From contig CAMAUF010000139.1 in NCBI GenBank assembly GCA_945861295.1, positions 1 through 6,247 on the forward strand: DNA of 6,247 nt. Reading direction: 5' to 3'. Below, in pieces: positions 1-4,583 of the stretch. A model generated the notes under the pieces. That model saw only the letters and a program-made list of their open reading frames with translations, was not told the DNA's origin and made no database searches. Positions within the stretch are counted from its first letter, which is position 1. Every line of letters starts with the position of its first letter. Made by a program: the position numbers and the translations under genes. This stretch comes from a bacterium. Its GTDB lineage: Bacteria > Chloroflexota > Dehalococcoidia > Tepidiformales > Tepidiformaceae.

Positions 1-666
1 CGCGCCGCCTACGCATCACGCTGGTGGGTCCATGTCGAGCCCAGGACCAGGATGCGGGCGGCGACAGCGACGCTCCCGCGACTCCTGGTCACGCCCAATC
101 TCACAAAACACCGCCTGTTCGCCTGGCTCGCCGGGAGTATCCTCCCGGATCACCAACTGTTCGCTTTCGCGCGGTCCGACGATTACTTCTTCGGCGTGTT
201 GCACTCGCGGCCTCATGAGCTTTGGGCCATCCGGACGGGCACACAGCTGCGCGACTCGAAGAGCGGGCGCCGATACACCGCGACCACCTGTTTCGAGACT
301 TTTCCGATGCCATGGCCGCCAGGACGGGAACCGCGAGACGACGCGCGCATCGCCGCCATCGCGAACGCAGCCAAGACGCTCAACCGTCTCCGAGAAACCT
401 GGCTCAATCCCTCCCCGGTCGATGGCCTCCCGTTGCCGGACAGCGAACTGAAGAAGCGGACGCTCACGAACCTCTACAACGAGCGCCCAGCTTGGCTCCG
501 CAACGCCCACGGCGACCTCGACCGCGCCGTCTTCGCCGCCTACGGCTGGCCGGAAGACCCGGACGCCTTGGCCGATGAGGAACTGCTCTCTCGCTTACTG
601 GCGTTGAACCTGGAGCGCGCAGCCCCCTCTCCCCCCTCTCCCGGACGGGCGAGAGGGTTGAGGTGA
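1..666 (+). CDS. MmeI-like (type IIL/IIG) DNA methyltransferase, C-terminal part (5' truncated by window)
   Basis: The frame is open from base 1, so the gene starts upstream; the ATG at 52 is internal. About 221 residues are visible. Seen: a segment reading LVTPNLTKHRLFAWL, then SDDYFFGVLHSRPHELWA, RYTATTCFETFPMPWPPG and a C-terminal helical part with LTNLYNERPAWL and LDRAVFAAYGWP. These are hallmarks of the target-recognition and C-terminal regions of MmeI-family single-chain enzymes, which carry a SAM-dependent adenine methyltransferase and, in many members, an N-terminal nuclease. The catalytic NPPY and SAM motifs lie upstream and cannot be checked, so whether this is a full restriction-modification enzyme or a solitary methyltransferase is open. 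The normal family C terminus seems to end near LLALNLERA; the last residues (APSPPSPGRARGLR) come from a GC-rich repeat running over the stop. Function in host defence is inferred from the family. Confidence 0.85.
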   Translation, partial: RAAYASRWWVHVEPRTRMRAATATLPRLLVTPNLTKHRLFAWLAGSILPDHQLFAFARSDDYFFGVLHSRPHELWAIRTGTQLRDSKSGRRYTATTCFETFPMPWPPGREPRDDARIAAIANAAKTLNRLRETWLNPSPVDGLPLPDSELKKRTLTNLYNERPAWLRNAHGDLDRAVFAAYGWPEDPDALADEELLSRLLALNLERAAPSPPSPGRARGLR

Positions 667-670
667 GGGC
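622..670. repeat. GC-rich CCCTCTCCC-type inverted repeat at the 3' end of the methyltransferase gene
   Basis: Two CCCCTCTC-like blocks (about 623-640) face GAGAGGG (651-657) and a GAGGTGAGGG block (660-669). The core pairs CCCTCTC (634-640) with GAGAGGG (651-657), and two further G-C pairs inside can form around a bulged C at 650. The pattern resembles the CCCTCTCCC/GGGAGAGGG dispersed intergenic repeats common in high-GC bacterial genomes. Here it overlaps the last codons and the TGA (664-666) of the methyltransferase. It has no T-run behind it, so it is not a standard intrinsic terminator, though it may stabilise the 3' end of the mRNA. Confidence 0.6.
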
Positions 671-671
671 A

Positions 672-704
672 CGTCACTCCGTCACTTCCGTCGCTCCGTC
701 ACTG
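672..704. repeat. four tandem CGTCACTY-like octamers
   Basis: Four near-identical units follow head to tail: CGTCACTC (672-679), CGTCACTTC (680-688), CGTCGCTC (689-696) and CGTCACTG (697-704). They occupy most of the first half of the 84-base gap between the methyltransferase stop and the next ATG. No gene is seen in the gap, and no Shine-Dalgarno sequence; the stretch before 751 is pyrimidine-rich. Function is unknown; slipped-strand expansion is the simplest origin. Confidence 0.6.
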
Positions 705-750
705 CCAAGGCCCCCTCCGACCTCCACCACAATCCGCTCACCATCCCCTC

Positions 751-1314
751 ATGACCAACTCATCCGCCACTGACTCACTTCCCCCTCAGCACCAACTCAC
801 GACCCCGCGGTGCACGGCCACCACCGGCGCCGGACTCCCCTGTCGATTCCCGCCCCGCCGCCAAACCGGCCTCTGCATCAACCACGACCCCGCCTACCGC
901 CAAGCCCAAGTCGCCAACCGCACCACCGGCGCTGCGCACTCGACCGCCCTCCGCATCGCCCGCGCCCATGCCAGACGCTCGCCGCTCGGCGCCATCGACC
1001 CCTGGGCGCTCGTCGACCGCGCCTCCGTCCAGGCCATGCTCGATGGCGTCATCCGCCTCGAACTCGCCGGCGCACTCCCCAAGGAGCGCGCCCGCAACCT
1101 CCTCCGGGCACTCTCGCTTGCCGCCCGCAACTTCGATACCCCGCCGCTCGCTCGCGATAGCTCCCGCACCGCACGCCACAACCTCGGCCGCTATCGTGCC
1201 GTCCGCAACGCCTTGGGCCCGCAACTCGAAGCCGCCGTCGCCGCCGCACGTCCCCGCCAACCCGGCGAGGCCATTTCCAACTCATCCCGTCAACTCACGG
1301 GAGGCGTGAGTTGA
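751..1314 (+). CDS. uncharacterised protein with N-terminal Cys/His cluster (possible zinc-binding)
   Basis: I do not recognise this 187-residue protein by name. Near the N terminus it has C21, C31, C42 and H45 (C-x9-C-x10-C-x2-H) in a stretch reading CTATTGAGLPC...GLCINHDP. This resembles the small Cys/His motif of many phage- or plasmid-associated hypothetical proteins (C-T-A-x-T-x-x-G-x-P-C ... C-x-x-H), so zinc binding is plausible but inferred. The rest is Arg/Ala-rich and probably helical (about 85-165), with no signal peptide or membrane segment. The ATG at 751 has no Shine-Dalgarno sequence, and no other good start precedes the Cys cluster. The frame is the same as that of the upstream methyltransferase, with one TGA and 28 sense codons between them. 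The proline, Arg and C-rich codon use could raise doubts that it is expressed, but the ordered Cys/His motif supports a real gene. An antisense frame over the same bases looks like a shadow. Confidence 0.65.
   Translation: MTNSSATDSLPPQHQLTTPRCTATTGAGLPCRFPPRRQTGLCINHDPAYRQAQVANRTTGAAHSTALRIARAHARRSPLGAIDPWALVDRASVQAMLDGVIRLELAGALPKERARNLLRALSLAARNFDTPPLARDSSRTARHNLGRYRAVRNALGPQLEAAVAAARPRQPGEAISNSSRQLTGGVS
755..765 (+). repeat. 11-bp direct repeat CCAACTCATCC, left copy
   Basis: The identical 11-mer recurs at 1277-1287, so the two copies sit just inside both ends of the 187-aa gene, 522 bases apart and in the same reading frame (both encode N-S-S). The related CCAACTCACG occurs at 792-801 and again at 1323-1332. 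Confidence 0.5.
1277..1287 (+). repeat. 11-bp direct repeat CCAACTCATCC, right copy
   Basis: Exact match to 755-765. It is followed at once by the CAACTCACG hairpin arm at 1291-1299, making a dense cluster of CAACTCA-type words around the stop codon of the 187-aa gene. Confidence 0.5.
1290..1314 (+). other. perfect 10-bp hairpin over the stop codon (alternative to the terminator)
   Basis: TCAACTCACG (1290-1299) pairs perfectly with CGTGAGTTGA (1305-1314) around the five-base loop GGAGG (1300-1304). The right arm includes the TGA stop codon of the 187-aa gene (1312-1314). Nearly the same right arm (1304-1313) is also the left arm of the terminator hairpin at 1304-1333, so the two structures exclude each other. 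The loop GGAGG is itself a Shine-Dalgarno-like word, but no convincing gene starts right behind it. Confidence 0.6.
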
Positions 1315-1338
1315 ACACGCGCCCAACTCACGCTTTTT
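1304..1338 (+). terminator. intrinsic terminator downstream of the 187-aa gene
   Basis: GCGTGAGTTG (1304-1313) pairs perfectly with CAACTCACGC (1324-1333) around a ten-base loop, followed directly by TTTTT (1334-1338). A 10-bp stem and U-run are the classic Rho-independent form, though the stem is only moderately GC-rich. It is oriented to end plus-strand transcription from the methyltransferase/187-aa unit before it runs into the convergent acyl-CoA dehydrogenase gene. On the minus strand there is no U-run on the right side, so it should act mainly one way. Confidence 0.65.
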
Positions 1339-1388
1339 CGCAACCAGCGTCCGCCGAATCGCCGCCTCACTCCGACACTTCGACGCGA

Positions 1389-2558
1389 CTATGCCCGCGG
1401 GAGGCCCAGGCCGCGGGTCGCGATGATGTTGCGCTGGATCTCGCTGGTGCCGCCGGCGAGCGTCTCGCGCACCTGGTCAACGTAGCGGTAGGCGTTCATC
1501 CCCTTCATGGGGGCGCGCTCGTCGATGATGTCGCCCCAGAGGCCCATCATCTTGGCGCCCGTCTTCGCCGTACGCTGGATCAACTCGGTGTTGAACAGCT
1601 TGGCGATCGACGATTCGTAGTTCGGGATCTGCCCGGCCGCCTGCATCGAAATGATCCGGTAGGCCAACAGCGTCGCCGCCTGGACCTCGATCCAGCGGTC
1701 GACCCATTGCAGGCGCACCGCTTCGTAGTCGGTCGGCGCGACTTCGGCCCGGTGCTCGCGAAACCAAACCAGGTTCCGTTCGACCACCTGGCGGCTGCCG
1801 ATCGAGTTGCCAATCGAGGAACGTTCGAAGTCGAGCGTCGTGGTGCCCACGTACCAGCCGCGATTGACCTCGCCGATGATGTTCTTGGAGGGGACGCGCA
1901 CGTCCTCGAAGAAGACCTCGTTGAAGTCGTGGCCGCCGGCCATGTTGACCAACGGGCGGACGGTGATGCCGGGCGTCTTCATGTCGAAGAGGAAGTAGGT
2001 GATGCCGCGATGCTTCGGCGCGTCTGGGTCGGTCCGGGCGAGGCAGAACATCCAGTCAGCGATATGGGCCAGGCTGGTCCAGATCTTCTGGCCGTTGATG
2101 ACGAAGTCGTCGCCATCACGGACGGCGCGCGTTTGCAGTGACGCCAGGTCGGAGCCGGAGCCCGGCTCGCTATAGCCCTGGCACCACTGGACGGAGCCAT
2201 CGAGGATGCGCGGGATGTGCTGGCGCTTCTGCTCCTCAGTGCCGGCCGCGATCAACGTCGGGCCGAGCATCATGACGCCGAGGCCGCCGACGTTGGGCGC
2301 GCGGTGTTCGGCGAACTCCTCGTTGAGGATGAACTGCTCCATCGGGCTCAAGCCAGCGCCGCCGTACTCGGCTGGCCAGGCGGGAGCGACCCAGCCGCGC
2401 GAGGCGAGGGCGCCGCGCCACTTGTCCCAGAGCGGCTTCGTCGCTTGCGGGGCGCGGGTGAAGAACTGACCAGTCAGTTCTTGGGGGAGCTCTTGCTTCA
2501 GGAACTGGCGGACCTCGCCGCGCCACACGGCTTGGCTGGCGGTATCACGGAAATCCAT
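1389..2558 (-). CDS. acyl-CoA dehydrogenase (FAD flavoprotein)
   Basis: A full-length 389-residue enzyme that oxidises an acyl-CoA thioester to the 2,3-enoyl-CoA with FAD, passing electrons to electron-transfer flavoprotein in the cytoplasm. Order seen: N-terminal helical domain, FAD/substrate signature GYSEPGSGSD (residues 128-137), IWTSLAHIADW (159-169), EDVRVPSKNIIGE (218-230) and C-terminal GGTSEIQRNIIATRGLGLPR (369-388). The Glu that serves as base in medium-chain enzymes is a Gly at the GGTSEI position. E245 in LDFER instead matches the alternative base position used by isovaleryl- and long-chain-type enzymes, so activity is expected. I start at 2558 rather than the upstream extension to 3098, because MDFRDTA begins family-like sequence and a GAGGTG site sits just before it; the longer frame has no family features and overlaps the divergent glycosyltransferase. 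Substrate is unknown. It stands alone, divergent from the glycosyltransferase operon and convergent with the 187-aa gene. Confidence 0.93.
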   Translation of the reverse strand: MDFRDTASQAVWRGEVRQFLKQELPQELTGQFFTRAPQATKPLWDKWRGALASRGWVAPAWPAEYGGAGLSPMEQFILNEEFAEHRAPNVGGLGVMMLGPTLIAAGTEEQKRQHIPRILDGSVQWCQGYSEPGSGSDLASLQTRAVRDGDDFVINGQKIWTSLAHIADWMFCLARTDPDAPKHRGITYFLFDMKTPGITVRPLVNMAGGHDFNEVFFEDVRVPSKNIIGEVNRGWYVGTTTLDFERSSIGNSIGSRQVVERNLVWFREHRAEVAPTDYEAVRLQWVDRWIEVQAATLLAYRIISMQAAGQIPNYESSIAKLFNTELIQRTAKTGAKMMGLWGDIIDERAPMKGMNAYRYVDQVRETLAGGTSEIQRNIIATRGLGLPRA

Positions 2559-2562
2559 GGTG

Positions 2563-2568
2563 CACCTC
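2563..2568 (-). promoter_or_regulatory. ribosome binding site of the acyl-CoA dehydrogenase
   Basis: On the minus strand GAGGTG lies four bases before the ATG at 2558 (six bases counted from GAGG). This decides the start in favour of the 389-residue protein over the much longer open frame reaching 3098. Confidence 0.7.
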
Positions 2569-2611
2569 GGGAGCCGGGCGCGGCCGGCGGCTCGGTTAAG
2601 GAAAGCCTCGG

Positions 2612-2628
2612 GGCTCGCGTGCCGAGCC
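2612..2628. promoter_or_regulatory. small dyad in the divergent intergenic region (possible operator)
   Basis: GGCTCG (2612-2617) and CGAGCC (2623-2628) form a perfect 6-bp inverted repeat with a five-base centre, 54 to 70 bases upstream of the acyl-CoA dehydrogenase ATG. An 8-bp palindrome TGTGCACA lies close by at 2638-2645. Either could be a regulator site in the shared promoter region, but GC-rich dyads this short also arise by chance. No clear -10/-35 pair for the dehydrogenase is visible. Confidence 0.25.
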
Positions 2629-2701
2629 TGAAAGGCGTGTGCACATAGGAAAGCGCAATCCCGGCCGCTCGTCCAGTTTCGCGCGCGCTGGCCCTCCGGG
2701 G

Positions 2702-2730
2702 TTGCTTCGACGGCATCCCGGCCCCATAAC
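2702..2730 (+). promoter_or_regulatory. candidate sigma70-type promoter of the glycosyltransferase operon
   Basis: TTGCTT (2702-2707) and CATAAC (2725-2730) are separated by 17 bases; they match the consensus boxes at three and four of six positions. Transcription would start near 2737-2740, that is at or next to the ATG at 2740, implying a leaderless or nearly leaderless mRNA. This fits the lack of a properly spaced Shine-Dalgarno sequence. The match is weak and it is a guess. Confidence 0.3.
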
Positions 2731-2739
2731 TTTGGGTGG

Positions 2740-3681
2740 ATGACCGCACCTCCCGGGGCCCCATACGCCGGCATGATCAGTATCGTGATCCCGACGATTG
2801 AGCGCGACGCGCATCTCCGGCGTTGCCTCGAATCGCTCCTCAGCGACGATGCGGGCGGGCCGTTCGAGATTTTCGTCGGCGACCAGTCGCCGGACGACCG
2901 GCGCGACCGAATCCTCGCCGGGTTGGACGCGGCCAATATCCGATGGCTGCGCGTGCCCAAAGGCAAGTGCCGCGCGCTGAACCGCGCCTTGGCGGCTGCG
3001 CGCGGGGACCTGTTCGTCTGCCTCGATGACGACGTGGCGGTACGGGCCGGTTGGTTTCGGGAACTGCGGCGTATCGGCGGCGAGCGGCCGTTCGACATTG
3101 TCTATGGCGCGGTGGTGGAGCCCCGGCCGCTCGCGCCCGGCGAGGTGCTGCCGCGCACCGAACTCCTCTCCGCGACCGCCGCCATTGGGCCCGAACGCGG
3201 CAAGCGCGCCCTCCTCGGGATGGGCGCGAACGTCGCGGGCCGGACGGCGGTCTTCCGGACGTTGGGCGGCTTCGACGAAGCGTTCGGGCCGGGCAGTGTC
3301 GTCGGTGCAGGCGACGACGTGGATTTCGCGATCCGCGCGACCGACGCCCGCCTCCACCGGCGGTTCGACCCGGCGCTGGTGGTCGCACACTACGAGTTTC
3401 AGAGGGTCGCGGACGGGAGTGCCGGAGCGCTGTTGAATCAGTACGCCCGTGGATATGGCGGGATCTGGATGAAGGATCTCCGGCTAGGAAACTGGCGGCG
3501 GGCGGCCTCTCGGCTCAAGGGGGTGCTGCTTGCTTCGCCGAAGGACGCGGAGCGCCGGGCTGCCCAAGGAAGGGCCGCCAGGATTCGCCATTTCGCGGCG
3601 GGCGCGCGAGTTGCGGCCCGCCTCCCGCTCGACCGGAAGGCGCGGCTCTTCCGGTCGCCGCCGCCAGAAGGGCCATCATGA
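2740..3681 (+). CDS. family 2 glycosyltransferase (GT-A fold), first of a tandem pair
   Basis: A 313-residue predicted nucleotide-sugar-dependent transferase acting at the cytoplasmic side on envelope or exported glycans. Seen: the GT-A opening ISIVIPTIERDAHLRRCLESL (about 13-33), the metal-binding DDD in CLDDDVAV (96-98), a GRTAVFRTLGGFDEAFGPG acceptor/Gly-rich loop (167-185) and the GAGDDVDFAIRA acidic motif (189-200, D192/D193). No membrane segment is evident; the last 60 residues are Arg/Ala-rich and basic. The start could be ATG 2740, which follows a candidate promoter with no leader, or ATG 2773, which would put ISIVIPT right at the N terminus; neither has a well-spaced Shine-Dalgarno sequence. 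The gene overlaps the next by ATGA. Sequence shared with the next gene shows a duplication. The donor sugar and acceptor cannot be told from sequence. Confidence 0.9.
   Translation: MTAPPGAPYAGMISIVIPTIERDAHLRRCLESLLSDDAGGPFEIFVGDQSPDDRRDRILAGLDAANIRWLRVPKGKCRALNRALAAARGDLFVCLDDDVAVRAGWFRELRRIGGERPFDIVYGAVVEPRPLAPGEVLPRTELLSATAAIGPERGKRALLGMGANVAGRTAVFRTLGGFDEAFGPGSVVGAGDDVDFAIRATDARLHRRFDPALVVAHYEFQRVADGSAGALLNQYARGYGGIWMKDLRLGNWRRAASRLKGVLLASPKDAERRAAQGRAARIRHFAAGARVAARLPLDRKARLFRSPPPEGPS
3666..3672 (+). promoter_or_regulatory. ribosome binding site of the second glycosyltransferase
   Basis: AGAAGGG lies five bases before the ATG at 3678, inside the last codons of the upstream gene. It supports this start over the long in-frame extension reaching back to 3051, which only shadows the first glycosyltransferase. 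Confidence 0.65.
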
Positions 3682-4583
3682 CCACCCTGACCGCGCTCCT
3701 GGCGACACGGAACCGTCCGGACGACCTCCGCCGATGCCTGCAGTCGTTGGAAGCCGCGGACAGGATGACCACCGTCTGCGTCCTCGATCAGTCGGACAGC
3801 GATGAATCGGCACGGGTCCTGGCCGGGATCGACCTCCCGAACCTGCAGTGGCTTCGTTGCGAAACGCGTGGCCGTTCGCGCACCATCATCCGGTACTGGG
3901 ATCAGATCCCAGGCGAGGTGCTGGCGATCGTCGACGACGACTGCACCGTGACGGCGGAGTGGCCGTCAGTGATCCGCGGCCATTTCGCCGATGAGCGCGT
4001 CGACCTGCTCCTGGGCCAGCTGTTGGCCCCGCGGGCGCTTGAGGAGGGCGAGCAACTCACCACCTGGGTCCGCGGCCGGGCCACCGAGCCCCATGGCCGG
4101 CGGGCGCGGTTCGGAGGCCACGGCATCGGCGGGGCGATGGCCTGGCGACGAGACGCGGTCGTGCGGGTCGGTGGCTTCGACCCACTCCTCGGGCCAGGCG
4201 CCCGGTTCCCGGGGAACGACGACTTCGACATGGTGGCGCGCGCGCTCAGAGCCGGGCTGGGGATCAGGTTCGAACCGGCCTACGCGGTGTATCACTGGGG
4301 CTTCCGGCATGAAGCCGATGGCTCCGCGGCCCGCCTCTTAGCCGGCTACGCGAACGGCCGCGGGGCGACCATGGCCAAGTCCTTGAAGACCGCTGACTGG
4401 GTCGGCGTCGCGGCCGATTTGCGCTGTTTCTTCATCCGTCTCGCTGGCCACCGCCGGTTCCTGCGAAGAGCCCAGACGATGCAGCCGGCCCACGGGTGGC
4501 ACCAAGCCTTCCTCAGCGGCTTCACAAGCGGCCTGAGAAGCCCAGTCGACCGCCGGACGGGCTGCTTTCGGGACGACCGCTAA
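3678..4583 (+). CDS. family 2 glycosyltransferase (GT-A fold), second of a tandem pair
   Basis: A 301-residue paralogue of the preceding gene. Seen: TALLATRNRPDDLRRCLQSL (5-24), the metal-binding DDD in IVDDDCTV (86-88), the GIGGAMAWRRDAVVRVGGFD loop (149-168) and the acidic PGNDDFDM motif (178-185). It shares with its neighbour RRCL-SL, DQS, LAG-D--N--WLR, DDD--V-A-W and, near the C terminus, ADGSA--LL--YA-G. Its C-terminal part (about 250-290, ending GWHQAFLSGFTSGLR) resembles the tail of many polysaccharide-type GT2 enzymes and is absent from the first. The start at 3678 overlaps the previous stop as ATGA, so translation is likely coupled. The pair may add successive sugars to one glycan; this is inference. 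The stop TAA (4581-4583) is interlocked with the stop of the convergent exchanger gene. Confidence 0.9.
   Translation: MTTLTALLATRNRPDDLRRCLQSLEAADRMTTVCVLDQSDSDESARVLAGIDLPNLQWLRCETRGRSRTIIRYWDQIPGEVLAIVDDDCTVTAEWPSVIRGHFADERVDLLLGQLLAPRALEEGEQLTTWVRGRATEPHGRRARFGGHGIGGAMAWRRDAVVRVGGFDPLLGPGARFPGNDDFDMVARALRAGLGIRFEPAYAVYHWGFRHEADGSAARLLAGYANGRGATMAKSLKTADWVGVAADLRCFFIRLAGHRRFLRRAQTMQPAHGWHQAFLSGFTSGLRSPVDRRTGCFRDDR
4580..4583. other. interlocked convergent stop codons
   Basis: The four bases CTAA hold the TAA stop of the plus-strand glycosyltransferase (4581-4583) and the TAG stop of the minus-strand exchanger (4580-4582). There is no room for a terminator between the operons, and each transcript must run into the other's 3' end. 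Confidence 0.9.

Noticed and set aside
672..704. Possible CRISPR-like array
   Set aside because: The units are head-to-tail octamers without spacers and no cas genes are present.
775..1260. Minus-strand open frame of 161 codons opposite the Cys/His gene
   Set aside because: Gly/Ala/Glu/Arg-rich shadow typical of high-GC DNA. The plus-strand frame has an ordered Cys/His motif and ends in a terminator of matching orientation, so the plus strand is preferred, though less firmly than for the other genes.
1311..2141. Plus-strand open frame of 276 codons antisense to the acyl-CoA dehydrogenase
   Set aside because: Its composition (Val/Asp/Ala/His/Arg-rich) is that of an antisense shadow of a high-GC gene, it has no family motif, and the opposite strand encodes a clear enzyme.
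2559..3098. N-terminal extension of the acyl-CoA dehydrogenase frame by 180 codons
   Set aside because: The extension has no dehydrogenase sequence, overlaps the divergent glycosyltransferase, and a good ribosome binding site supports the start at 2558.
2596..3390. Minus-strand open frame of 264 codons over the first glycosyltransferase
   Set aside because: No recognisable domain; the plus strand has full GT2 motifs over the same bases.
3051..3677. N-terminal extension of the second glycosyltransferase frame
   Set aside because: Arg/Ala/Gly-rich out-of-frame reading of the first glycosyltransferase; the GT-A fold begins at the ATG at 3678 with its own Shine-Dalgarno sequence.
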